Assembly (NCBI GenBank): GCA_023053685.1
Contig: JALIGW010000013.1
Coordinates: 16,157,501 to 16,221,500, forward strand
Length of the DNA stretch: 64,000 nucleotides
Origin: Diadophis punctatus similis
Lineage: Eukaryota > Chordata > Lepidosauria > Squamata > Dipsadidae
Direction: 5' to 3'
Shown here: one piece after another, positions 47,047-60,100 of the stretch
Layout of the letters: the number at the start of each line of letters is the position of its first letter
How positions within the stretch are numbered: position 1 is the first letter of the stretch
Notes under the pieces: generated by a model
What the model was told of the DNA's origin: nothing
Seen by the model: the letters and a program-made list of their open reading frames with translations, nothing else
The model's database searches: none
Translations under genes and position numbers: made by a program

Positions 47047-47262
47047 CAGCAAGAGCAAGAGCACTTAGACTTATATACCACTTCACAGTGCTTTACAGCA
47101 GTTTACAGAATCAGCATATTGCCCCCAATGATAATTTTACTGACCTCGGAAGGATGGAAGGCTGAGTCAACCTTGAGCCGGTGAGAATCGAACTGCCAAA
47201 CCGCCGGCAGTCAGTAGAAGTAGCCTGCATTACTGCATTCTAACCACTGCGCTACCACGGCT
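47047..47262 (-). mobile_element. tRNA-derived SINE, full length, reverse orientation
   Basis: On the minus strand: GAGCCGTGGTAGCGCAGTGG (A-box-like), GGCAGTTCGATTCTCACCGG (B-box-like), GGTTGACTCAGCCTTCCATC, and a 3' end near TAAGTGCTCTTGCTCTTGC. Confidence 0.87.
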
Positions 47263-47372
47263 CATGAGATATGAGAGGCACAGTGAATGTGTTGGTGTAT
47301 TCATTGGAATATTGAGATGTGTATGTATGTACTGCATGCATGTGTATACTGCAGTTAAAAACAAAGTTTGGA

Positions 47373-47615
47373 AATAGTTGGTCTAGTGGTTAAAGCACCA
47401 GGCTAGACAGCAGGAGACTGTGAGTTCTAGTTCTCCCCTAGCCTTGAAAGTCAGCTGGCTCAGTCACTTCTCTCATCCCAACCCACCTCACAGGTTATTG
47501 TTGTGGGGAAAATAGGAGGAAGAAAATGTGTCCAATATATTCACTGCCTTGAGTTATTTATAAAAATAATAAAGGCAGGATACAAAAAATAAAATGAAAT
47601 ACAATAAAAATACTT
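47373..47615 (+). mobile_element. tRNA-derived SINE (second family)
   Basis: TTGGTCTAGTGGTTAAAGCA (A-box-like), TGTGAGTTCTAGTTC (B-box-like), CCCAACCCACCTCACAGG and TTGAGTTATTTATAAAAATA, with an A-rich tail. Confidence 0.82.
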
Positions 47616-49298
47616 ATTTTAGTTGTCAGTGATGATTACATTCAGTGATAATGACATTTTCTGTGCCGTGAGTTCTTACAAATATTTTTCCTTTACAAAA
47701 ACTAATTTCATTGTTACCTATGAGACACGCTACCACAAAACTTTGTATCTTACAACATCTCCACATTTTTATCTTGATGGAGAGAAATAGGAAGGGCATA
47801 CATGAGCACCAGCAGGAAATTTACCTTTTAACGCTTCACCATAACAATTATTATTACAGCTTTTCTACAAAGAATGCAAGGGATTCAAGAGCTTCATCTT
47901 CATCAGAATGTAGAAAAGGAATTTCATTCTGCAAGTTTTCCATTATCAGGGTCCATATTTGAAAATATATATATACTTGGAAAAGGATTTTTCTGCTAAT
48001 GTTTCATATTCAATAGAATCATTTCAAGTATGAGGACATCTGATGTCAGTGCTATTGATGGAATTTACTTTTGTGAACTTTCACAATGCTTTGTGGATTG
48101 TCATTCCTATCTGAACTGGAATGGGAGAGATACCATTTCAGGTACATCTCTTAAGAAATGGGATATCCTTTTAAAAAATAAATATTGATAGCTGACCTGT
48201 GTAGAATTGCTCATCCATACCTACTTTGCTTTTGTTTATGTTTATACCATATCTGTTATCTTGTACACGTTTTGACAAATAAATAAATAAATAATAAAAA
48301 TATCAACCTTAATTCCTGTTAGTGGTTCATTTTCTAGCACGCCAAATTTTCCTTAAATTCCATCAGTCAGGATTGTAGTAATGTGGCAGAATTATTTCTT
48401 GCAGCACTCCAAATGATCATAAAACATGAAAATTATAAATGTGGGCAAAATAATATGAGACTTTCAACTCTTAAATTCTTTTGTAATTTTTTGAATTTTT
48501 AACCACTCTTATTAAGCTGTACGGCCGAGTCAAAATGGTTACAATTAGCAAATATTCCTTCATGTAGTAACAGTAGGTGACAGCCTGTAATGCAAATATG
48601 AATCAAAATTACAGGAGCAGGAAAGAAGTATACTGTCTTGATGTACAGTACACCAAAACTCCAAACCACTTCTAGAATGGTTTTAATAATACTTTCACCA
48701 GGGTTGAAGTATGCTGCGTTCCTGTGTAACATGCGACTTAACCATATGCTAGATGAAAGTGTTAACATTGTACCAATAAATTAGGTTTGAATTTTCTCAC
48801 ATTGTCAATTTGGCTAATTCTACAAATGTTACTTTATCCTGTTTCCTAATACTTATCAATGTCCATCCAAAAGTCCAAGTAACTTTTATGTTGTCAAAAT
48901 GTTATCAGATTCTTCTCCAGAGAAGGTAATACATGGCCTGCATTAAAAGTAATAACATCAGCTGATTGCTGATATATTCAAAACAATGTCTTTGATGTTG
49001 ACAAGAACAGAGTTTTCTATTCCAAAAGACCAAAGAAAGTTATTTGTGTATTTACCAATAGATGGCACTAAAGACTTTTTTTCAGCCATTTAATGTTGAA
49101 CTGAATTTCAGCTCAAAGCAACAGCATCAAACAACAGTGCACCACAATATTGTTACTATGCTTAGGCAGCCTAAGTCATAAATATAATTTATCACCATCA
49201 CATATTCTGGAGCCCCACTGCATACTTTTTTTTTCAAATCCGTAGGACAATTTCATTCGTGAAGCAAATACTGATTAATTTAAGTTATATTTAACAGA

Positions 49299-49340
49299 TT
49301 AACAGAGTTGGAAGGGACCTTGCAGGTCATCATATGTCTA
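49299..49340 (-). mobile_element. CR1 3'-terminal fragment
   Basis: CAGAGTTGGAAGGGACCTTG with CAGGTCATC is the conserved CR1 3' end; only about 40 nt remain. Confidence 0.65.
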
Positions 49341-49935
49341 GTGTTCTATCAAGAAGAGCATATTATTAGGACCAATAACTGTTTGGAAAATACTTCTGAT
49401 TTGAGTTGATATTGCCTACAGGCTAATCAATAAAGCTAATCTAATAATCATCTGATTTGTGATTAAATGTATGTATGTGGGTATGTACAATAAGTGCATT
49501 TTATTTATTTTTTCTTCTAATGGCGAACTATTTTCAAAGAAAAGAGATCATTAGTAATAGTGCATATTAAGAGAGTATTACAGCAAGACCTTTAAAGACA
49601 CTCCTGTTGGTCTTAAAGCAAAGATTCTTTTAATTATATTGCTTTTTTAAAAAAAAAATCTGTATCTAGGGACACATAATTGTAAAATAACTTCAATGTG
49701 TTTAAATAAATAAATAAAATTAAGACCATTAACTTAGTTAAAAGCATGATTGAAACAAGTAGTTGTTCTATTTACATTTCTACAGAATATTAGAATTTGG
49801 ACTTTGAAGGCAGCCTGAATATTACACAAGTTGATGAGCAAAATAATCTATGCATTATTATTAACAAATAATATAGACAGAAACAGTAAACAATGTGCTA
49901 TTGTGATCCAAGGCCCCTGCCCCATTTGTATAGGT

Positions 49936-50071
49936 CAGTGTTTCCCAACCTTGGCAACTTGAAGATGTCTGGACTTCAACTCCCAGAATTCCCCAGCCAG
50001 CGAATGCTGGCTGGGGAATTCTGGGAGTTGAAGTCCAGACATCTTCAAGTTGTCAAGGTTGGGAAACACTG
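49936..50071. mobile_element. Palindromic hAT MITE (136 bp)
   Basis: Arms of about 66 bp are near-perfect reverse complements around a short GAAT loop. Ends are CAGTGTTTCCCAACCTTGG and its near inverse. An exact 8-bp target duplication GTATAGGT lies at 49928-49935 and 50072-50079. Confidence 0.94.
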
Positions 50072-50779
50072 GTATAGGTCATGTTGCATATGGACATACA
50101 GATAGGGACGGAACCTTCATATAAACTCCTAACAATATCCGTGAACAGATCTGTGATTCATAATAGCAAAGTAGAGGAGTGACTGTAAGGAGTAAAAGAT
50201 TGTCAAGAAAACAGTTGACAACTGCTGTAGTTGGCTTTGTGGTTCAAGTATGCAGTTTTAATAATGTGCAAAACTTATTCCCATTTACCTAAAAGTAAGC
50301 TCTTTTGAACCTACAGAGTACATGTATAGGGATTATATCTCCAAATCAAGATAACCTTGTTTGTTCTTACAGAATCTTCTTTAAAGTAGCCCCTAACTGT
50401 GTGCTGGCATATTGGATATATTTTAACAGGACAGGACATTTTTTAGTGCAATTCCTAATTAAAATCTGACTTTGTTTAGGACTACCTCTAGGGATGGTCT
50501 GGGTTTTTACAGTTCAGATCTGGTAGCCTTTCCTTTGAAGATAAGTCACATGTCAGGCATATAATATATAATAATTGATCGAAGTTGTCTTTGTTGTATA
50601 ATTTACATTATTTGGTCCTAGAGCAGCTAATAATTTCTTCCTACTTGATTTCTGTCTAGATTTTCTTTCCTTCCTAACCACCCCCCACAAGTCTAGGGCC
50701 AGGTTTTGAATCCAACTGCCCTACTGCCCTTTACATCATGCTAGTCTAGTATATGTACTGTTTGGGTATTCGTATCTGT

Positions 50780-51126
50780 TTAGTAATTATTGCTATGGTT
50801 ATTCTCAGATTTATCTCTTGGCCTTTCAGCTTTTGATGCCTGCCGGACTAATCGAGGTGGTGGCAGGGGCTTGGCTGATCTGGTATCTTCAGCTGATTCT
50901 TCATTCACTGTGCCAAATGCTGGCCTTGGCAACAGTGGTTGCCGGAAGCCTCTTGTTGTTCCTTGAGGGTAGCTCGCTGTAGCACCATTGTCTCTGCCCG
51001 TTTCATTCTTCCACTCAATTCTGCATTGTTGCTGACGAAGTCTTTGATCTCTCAAAATTTTCCCCGCTTGGGATTTTAAATTCAGCACCATGGTATGGTC
51101 AGATTCAGAATCACTGCTGTCACTTA
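50780..51126 (-). CDS. SLC9A2: SLC9A2 terminal coding exon
   Basis: 347 nt from acceptor TTTGCAG to TAA at 50782-50780. It encodes an acidic SDSSDSESD run, VLNLKS, the IEWKNE segment, then a low-complexity tail with [13 protein letters not shown] and the terminus SENNHSNNY. The last 60 residues are loosely conserved, typical of NHE tails. Confidence 0.9.
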
Positions 51127-54100
51127 CTGCAAATTTAAAATATATAGATAGGTAGATAGATAGAAATAGATAGGTAGATACAAAATATAATAATATACTG
51201 TTGTAATAGGTTATGGCACAAAAACATAAAATTCTCAAGAATGTTAAATATATTATCGTATTTTTCGGAGTATAAGACGCACCGGAGTATAAGACGCACC
51301 TTAGTTTTTGGGGAGGAAAATCGGGGGAAACAATCTGCCTACCAGGTATTCATCTGGCTAGCATCCTTAGTCTGGTCAGCTTCAGCACATTATTTTATCC
51401 CCTGGTTAGGACTTAAAAAACCTTCTTCTGAGAGAGTAACAATGAAAGAGCCTGCAAGCCGGTAAGAGCTGGGAAGATTGTTAGCACCTGGTTAGGGCTA
51501 GAAAAAAACTTATTCGGAGCAAGTAGAGCAATGAAAAAAAAACCTGCAAAGACTTAGTGCTGGAAAAACATTCTTCTGAGAGAGTAACAATGAAAGAGCC
51601 TGCAAGCCGGTAAGAGCTGGGAAAATAGTTAGCACCTGGTTAGGGCTAGAAAAAAACTTATTCGGAGCAAGTAGAACAATGAAAAAAAATTCTGCAAAGA
51701 CTTAGGGCTGGAAAAACATTCTTTGGAGAGAGTAACAATGAAAAAGCCTGCAAGGTAAGAGCTGGGAAGATCTGTTAGCACCTAGTTAGGGCTGGAAAAA
51801 AAAAGCTACATTCGAAGTATAAGACGCACCCAAAATTTCAGCCACTTTTAGGGAGGAAAAAGGTGCGTCTTATACTCCGAAAAATACGGTAATTGGAACC
51901 ATAGACTTCACTGGATATTCTTTGCTAACAAATGTAATCACATAAGGAGAAGAGCAATGTGCATTGGTTGGTACACTGAGTGGGAGTATATTTAATTGCC
52001 CAGAATCACTTCTCATGAGACGGGTGGTTAAATAACTTTGATTAATAAAAATAAATAAAAATAAATATGTAAATCTTTCTGTAGGATGGCAGATTGCCAG
52101 ATATCCACATTTTCTTGCTTACATAATGTGTATAATGAAGCTAATATATTCCTGTAAACATAGACACACTTAACCTGTGATCTACTTAAAATTCCAGGAA
52201 CGCTCTTGTTCAGTGCCAGTTTTGCATAATATTTATTTCAAATGAGATTTTCCAAAGAGAGAGTTGGTGAGAAGAAAGGTTAGTACCACCTTTAACCACA
52301 TTAGGCCATAAATAGACCCAATACAGAAAAATAATGGGGAAAATTCTGTGAATGACCTTAAAGCACAAATTAACTATGGAATATGAGCCATGTTTCACCT
52401 CATTTGCATAATTAACATTGTTATCATTACTAATTTAAAGCAAAGCTGCTTATATTATCTGAGAACTGGTACTTTTACTACAAAAATTACAATGAACAAA
52501 ATTGTTCTTACTAGATTTATCTAGATTACTAGATAAAAGTTGTTTGTCAAAACAACTGAAGTGCACCTTCTCACATCACAGTTTCATCAAGATAAGAGAC
52601 AGTTGTACTTAAACACAAACCAACATTACCAGATTCATCCTTTTCATTGACAGTTTTCTGAACTACATTTTTATCAAAGACTAAACTATTGTTTTTCCTA
52701 TTATGTGACTTTACAATAAAAACAATTGTAGTTCTCTGGAACTTTATTGCTTCAGTTGCTAACCTTTAAGTAAAAACTAGTGCAAAAAAGGACAATAAGC
52801 AACATCATACTTGTGTTAAAATATAAAGAGCTGTCACAATGAAAAGAAACACATAAAAGAACACAACATTGTCATCATTCAGCTTTTTTCACCAAAGGAA
52901 ACTTTTAAATTTATGTATTTCAAACAAGTTTTTAAAATATGAACATCCTAAGTATAAACCTAGTATAATGCAAGATTTTTATTAACATTTGGTTAAGTTC
53001 TTGAGGTTACCAAAGCAGCCATTTCAAAGAGAAAAGGCTACAGGTTCTTCTTTGCTTGAAAATTATGTCCACATGACACTTTTCAGCACCATATGTTATT
53101 GCATATTCTAGTTAGAGGATTTGAAAAATATTAGCAATATTAGGATAAATAGTGAAAGCACACAATATTATGAATCTATGTTTGAGATCCAGAGAATTAC
53201 AATATATGGACAGGAACAGTTTGAACTTGTAATCCTTTATATAGCTGTTTGAATAATAGTATTGGAAGCAAAACCCTTTTAAAAAACAGTTCATGACATA
53301 ATCTCCAATCCAATCATAGGAAGGGCTTGTCCAAATCTTTGGACATTTCCAAGTTAGCTCAGGTTATAGTCTTTGGAAAGCAATTCAAGAAAACTACAAT
53401 AGTTTCTTTTATAGAATTGAAAGTGTTACAACAAAATCTCAATATATCTCCTACTCTTATTTCTGGCCAAACAGGTTTTGCAGGATTCTTTTTTTAATGG
53501 GACAATAATCAACAACAGGACTAAATAGATGGGCGTGTATAATAATAGGCAGTGATAATGCCATCATAGTCACATCCAGGATTTGCTCAATTCAGCTGAA
53601 TGCTCTCACATGCATTCAATGAGCCCATCTTAACCTACTAAATTCTAGCAAAATTTTCTCCATTTTCTTACAGACAGAAAATAGAAGGCATTGCAATCAT
53701 GCTGAAATTGTGCTATACAGTACACTTTATAGCACATGTCCTTAAACATACAGGTATGGTGTAAAACTTCACAGGCACTTAATTGACATGAATCTTTATG
53801 GTCTGTAAGTACCCCTGTAGTAGGCCCAGATACTGTAAGAAATTGATGAAATAATACTAGAGTCCCTCTCTACTATGAAATGAGCAAGAACACAGTAGTC
53901 AATTATTAGAACAACTGACTGCACATTTTATTAAAAAACAATATGAACACACATGCACGTGATGGATTCATACTACATAACTTGACAAAGGAAGTGTATA
54001 TTAGATAAGACAGAAGAAGGAGAAGAAAATACAATCCACGTATATACTACACAAAAACATTGAAAGGAGAGAAACAAATAATTGGGCAAATTAATTGCAT

Positions 54101-57100
54101 GAGCAGAGAATCAGAAATGGAAATACTGTCTATCCTAGGGTACGTAGTTTATTTTTACGAAAGGAAGAGACAGACAAGAATTTAAGAGAGACATAAAAAC
54201 CCAAAATCTATTTATGGTTTCTTCCAAAGCAAGTGTGTAATAATAATGATATAAATTAGGAAATAGGTTCTTACATAAAATACTGCTGACTTGTAGTGTT
54301 TAGTCTGGTAACCTAATGTGGCTGAAATGCAAAATAAATAAATTGCCCCGTCTTTTTTAAACATTAATGTTTTCTAAAAAAACATTTTAAATGTTTAATT
54401 CTTTTAATACTTGTGACATCATTTGGCAGGATTCACCATATGAAAAATTGCTTGGTTGCTGGCTTTGTTTAGCATGTTTACTACCATTATCTACAACCTG
54501 TTACATATGCTGTATCCCAAACTGTTAAGAGAAATCCTGGAGTTTCCTCAAACTAGCAACAGTCAAAGGCTGTGATAGGAAGGCATAGACAAATAATAGA
54601 CTCTGAGATATCAACATAACAAGGAACAAATTATACATGACAGACAAATACATGACACAGAACATAGACATGTGACATCAAGAAGCCAGAAATCCTTGGC
54701 AGTTCTTTAGAAGAGGAAGAAGCACGTGAAATCAACTGAACTAACAGGCTTAATCCCAAGCAGTTGTGGGTCGCTTGCATAATTCTCAATAGTCTACCAT
54801 CTCTTCTATACGTTCCAGGGAATATCTGCAATGTAGGTTGTACATCTTTTGATACTGAAATATTGTGATTGCAAATGTCCAATCCCATCCTCAGAACACC
54901 CTTGCCAGAAGTTTTCCAACACTGGAACAGATCATTCCACTTATCAGAGGTAGTCTATCTACTATTTTACAACTGTAAAGCTGTACCAGGGACAGTTCAA
55001 TTCCATCATTTTTGCTAAGGTTGAAGTGAGAACTATATAGTTAGGGTTTTTTTTAATTGTTTTACACATTTCTGGGTGTTGGTAATCACCTTTAAAGTCC
55101 TCCATGGCATGGATCCAGGTTATGCCAATGGGGTTTGGTCCACCCCAATCATGCCGGCAGAGGAGGCATGCTTCAGGCCCCGTTTGCCAAGGTATTCTGG
55201 TTGGTGGAGTCCAGAAGAGCCTTCTGCACCATCACAACTGCCCTTTGGGGCATCTTGCCCCCTTCCCCCTGAGTAAGGTCAGTTCCCACCCTTCTAATCT
55301 TCAGCTTAAAGACCTGGATTTCCAGTTGACATGGGGCTGCAATGGGGGAGGGGCTTCACATTGGAGGTAGTTGATAGATTCATAACAAATCCCACATTCT
55401 CCCTGCTCATCCTACTCCTCCCTCCCCATCTTTCAGTTAAGGTTGAGTATTTATATTTTTATAGTATTTTATTTGTATTGTGTATATGTTTTGTATAGTT
55501 TTATCCTTTTATTATATTGTAAGCCACCCAGAGTTACCCTGTGGTAAAATGGGCAGCCAATAAATTTAATAAATAAATATATCAAGACCACACTTTTTTT
55601 ACTTATTACTTTATTCTTGACAAGGGTTTTCATTGGTCGAATAAAAAGTAGCACCTAGTTGAGTTCTATGTTCTATAAATGAGAAAGAAAGATTCAGGGA
55701 TATATGTGTGCATGTATGCAAAGATCCCATATTTCTATAGATAACTATGGTATCTATAATTGAAGATTGTGTATGTGGCATTTTTCACCTCTTCTATCAT
55801 GCCTAAATAAATCTTTGCTTTGTATAGTGTCATAGATAAAATTAAAACTTACAATCAGGAAAATGCTTTCTAGAATCAAGTCATGGAAGAACATATTTGA
55901 AATGGTAGTCAAACTATATCTGATATAAATATACAAAACATAAAACTGGTATAGAACTGGATAAGAACAATTTATAATATAATTAACTATATTATATGGC
56001 AGTGAAAATGCTGAATAATTCATTCTTCTTTTTATTCCAAAACTGCATTACCTTTAAAGGAGGATTGATTTCTTTTCCGTGTTTTCTCTGCAAGTTTAGT
56101 ATTTTTAGGTAGTGATAAGTAACGTGGTGATTTCATGTGCACCTGCAAAAAGAAGCATAAAATGTGTTCAGGCAGAAAGAAATGCATACAAGTCAAATAT
56201 TGGTATAGCTTCTCATTGAATAGAAATCTGTGTAAGGAGCATTCTACTCATTTTAAAATAGAAAAAAAGATATATATGCATGTAGTTCTAACAATTGCCA
56301 TGTGTTCAATTTTAGAACCCTTCCGACCCTTTTAGGTTGGAAGAAAAGAGGAATCCTATTTAATCAACCACCCACTGCTGTTGTACTAAGATCAGAGTAA
56401 AAATCCAAATCAGTAACATCCTAATATCTTTTAAATGATCCTAAAACCATCAATCTGTGCTTCTCCTTGAAATAAATCTATGTTAAGTACCTCCATGCAA
56501 AGCTTTCCCAACATAAGATTGCTGGAAATGCAGAGGTAGATAGTCACCCATAGGGGTAGCTTCTAAAGGCTGAGGCAGGGGTGAAATCCAGGAAGTTCTG
56601 ACAAGTTCTGGAGAACCGGTAGCAGAAATTTTGAATAGTTCAGAGAACCGGCAAATACCGCCTCTGGCTGGCCCCATAATAGAGTAGGGATTGAGATTTT
56701 GCAATATCCTTCCCTGCCATGCCTACCAAGCACGCCCACCAAGCCACACCAAGCCATGCCCACAGAACCAGTAGTAAAAAAAATTGGATTTCACCACTGA
56801 GGACTCTCCAATTCCTTTTTTAAAAAGAAATTGTATTTCAAGTGACATTTTAAAGATAATTATTAAATGAGGATAGTAGTAACATCAAGTAGTAGCTCAC
56901 CAAGTGAAGCTCTTTGTGAGAGCAATGATCAATGACATCTATATATGGTAACTTCCCTATATTAAATGGGTGAAATGTCACTCAGTGTTAATCTACCAGA
57001 GAAAGACTTGGTCTTAAAGGTTGGTCTTAGCCTGGCATCGGGACAAAGGGCCTGGCAACTAGGGGCTATAGCTTTTAAGTCCGTACGCTTAAGGGCCTAC

Positions 57101-60100
57101 ATAGAATTGATTTAATTGGATTTAAGAATTTAGATTCTCCTTTGCCTTCTATACTTTATTTAGTCCCACTGTAACCCACTTTTTCATAAAGAAAAATCAT
57201 TCAGCACAAGAACTTTCAGTTCTCTGCCTAGCTGGTCCAGCAGGATTCAAAGATTCTATATCTGAAATTATTAGGTACAAGCAAACAGCACAAGGATAGA
57301 TTTTGAAGGCCATGTATTATAAGCAAGGCAGCTAAATCTTACTACTACAGAGCAACAAAGACTGTGGCTGTTGCTACTCATATTTTTTAGATATGCTCAA
57401 GAGTTGTTTAAACATGATTCCTTTAAATTCATTTAATTCATGATGTATGCAGTTGTAATATCACTTTTACAATAGACAGTAAAATAATTTTCAAAAGCAA
57501 ATCAGAGAAGGGGAGAAAAGAGGAGAGGGGTTGTTATTTCCATTAAGAATGGATTATTTTTATTCTCTACATTGAAATAAAGATAAAGATTAGTCTTAAT
57601 TTGACTAAGTAATAACTTTATTCCTCCCAAATGTTAATAAAATGACTTAATAAAATCTAGTGTTGCTGATGTTTGGTTTACTAATCCAGGTATATTGTGA
57701 TATATCTTGTATATATTTTTAATTGTTCACATATTTTCCACTAAGTAGAAATAGCTGTCCTTACAAAAACATTTAGAGGCTCTTGTTATAAAGAAATAAA
57801 TATTTGCGTATGAAACCAAAATAGTGGTCACTCTCAATCTCCCATGGAAGATGTACAGTACTTGTCCCCAAAAATTTGGGGGACTTTTATTCATTGATAT
57901 CTTTCACTGATTTCATGTGTTATCTTGTGTTATCTTGAAAAAGAATCAGTAATTAGTGATACAGAATCAACCTATTGAGAATCATTTAGAGGCCTAAGTG
58001 CCTCTAAATTCTGTACTCTAAATACTCTAAATTCATATAGTAAAATACATTGTTTAATAAAATCCATGTAAAATGTATTAAATATATATGTATATATAAG
58101 TACTGTTCTTGACAAACTGTTGCTCTTCCTAATGCTCTCCCTTAGGCTATGTCGGCGACGAATCAAAATTTCTTTGGCTTGCTTTTCATTTGCATCTTCA
58201 GCAAGACTGTATCTATTATATGATGGAGTCTGCAACAAACAAATAAGAAAAAATATGCTTTAAAAATATATTAATAATGGTAGTTCTGATACAAAGTCTT
58301 CCTGCATCATATTTTGTTTTTAAGGTATCTCAAAAACATAACTTAAAAGCATAATTAGCATAATGTAACACCTGAAAATGATGCAAGATTCCAAAAGTAA
58401 TGTATTATTTTGATAGCTTTCTTTAGTACCACAATTTACTTTAATAACTTAGATGTTAAATATCAGAAATGTCAATAATCTTACAGACAATATTTATATA
58501 ACCCAACCTATTTGATATGTAAGATGAGGCATAAAGATACACTGCCACTATGGCTAGATAAAAAAGGCAAACATCTCTAAACTGTTTTCCACACAAATGT
58601 AAGCTGAGATGCTCTCTAACTGATATTGGGAGAATAGAATTCCCACACTTTCTAAGCCTCAATTTTTATTTAGCCTTTTATTCCACATTCATTACTTTAT
58701 ATATAACTCAAAGCAATGAACATATACTCTTTCTTCCTCCTATTTTTCCCACAACAAGAATCCTGTGAAGTAGATTGGGCTGAGAGAGAGAACAATTGGC
58801 CCAAAGTCATCCACCCGCTTTCATGCCTGAGGTTGGGCTAGAACTCACAATCTTCCTGTTTCTAGGCCAGCACCTTAACCTCTACACCAAACATGCCCTC
58901 CATTAACTGCTCTGAAGAAGATTCTGTCTTCAAAGTCTTATTAAAAGGTCATGGGTAAGTGCTATTTGAACCTCTGAGTTATAGTGGTCCATAGGTTTGT
59001 TCCACCATGGAAGAACTCTTTGCGTCCCCAATCCTTGGACAAGGACTCTGATTCTCTCCAGGTTCAAAAAGTATACCAAAGGGATCAAGAGATGGAGTTA
59101 AAGATATCCTGGAGCCAAGTCTGCAGATTTCAGAACTTGAAATACTGAATTAAATTGTTATACTTGGAAGCCTATTGGGAGCAAAGGCAGCATCACAGCA
59201 CTGGGGTAATTCCAGTGCAATATGACTGTAATAGCTCTCAAGTGCCAGCATGCAAGTTGCTTCATTCTGCACCAATTGCAGTTTCCAAATGACCTTCAAA
59301 GGCATGTCCATGTAAAGTTCATTGCACAATTACTTCTGATGTGATACAGGCATGAATTTATTATTACAGGGCTCCCACTCATACATTTCCCTAAAGGTTC
59401 TGTGGCCCATCCCTACCTGCATTTTGCAAGGCTGTGCTTTTCCTGCCAATGTACCATTGGCCCTGATTGATAGTGAATGATAGCGGATAAATATATGTAT
59501 ATTATATTCAGGTATGACTATTACTACATTATTATCAGCGCTATTACTACATTATTATGATTGCTCCCAGTTTGGCCCAGTTCTAAGAACTGGTAGCGCC
59601 GGCGGCGGGAGGCTCCGCCCACACGCCCAGGACTCTTCTGCGCATGCAGTAGCGGTAGTAAAGGGTTTTAGAACCCACTGCTGATTATTATGGTTATTTT
59701 TGTTGTGTTGATTTTGATTAATTGGGGCAGTTCATAAATATGATAAATAAATAATATGAACAATATCTATAATATTATGCACCAGCCAAAGCTGGGCAAA
59801 AGATTCCCTGATTATAGCATCCAACAGCAGCTATGGTTTGAGGTCAACTCTCAGAAGCCTACTCCTGCAAAAGAAATAATGTCCCATCCAGAGTTATAAC
59901 TGTCCTCATCTCATCCAAGCTTCTACAGCCTCCAGGCACAGGGTCAAGACTTCCATGGTGTCGGTGGCCTGGCCAGAGATGGAAATATACATGCTAATAA
60001 TCATCCCAAACCAACAGGCAAACTAAAGCTTCTGCTGGAAAAAGTCACATTATCAGGGATCCTTCGGATAGGACTGTGTTTTAAAGATGAAAAAGTTAGC

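Larger units (their letters stand above)
41897..50779. other. Convergent intergenic interval MFSD9-SLC9A2
   Basis: The 3' UTRs of both genes must lie here. Recognised contents are two palindromic MITEs, several SINEs, a LINE remnant, a 42-bp minisatellite with a probable LTR insertion and a short CR1 tail. 41900-44270 and 47620-49290 hold no recognised feature beyond short unsupported frames. Confidence 0.75.
51127..56051 (-). other. SLC9A2: SLC9A2 last intron
   Basis: Contains a TA-flanked transposon with inner tandem repeats, an L2-like remnant at 55073-55583 and a short GATA-type run near 51148-51180. 52000-55000 shows no recognised repeat or gene. Confidence 0.85.

Noticed and set aside
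47047..47262. tRNA gene suggested by A-box and B-box matches
   Set aside because: The boxes belong to a tRNA-derived SINE with the GGTTGACTCAGCC body; no cloverleaf with an intact anticodon arm is visible. The same applies to the other SINE copies.
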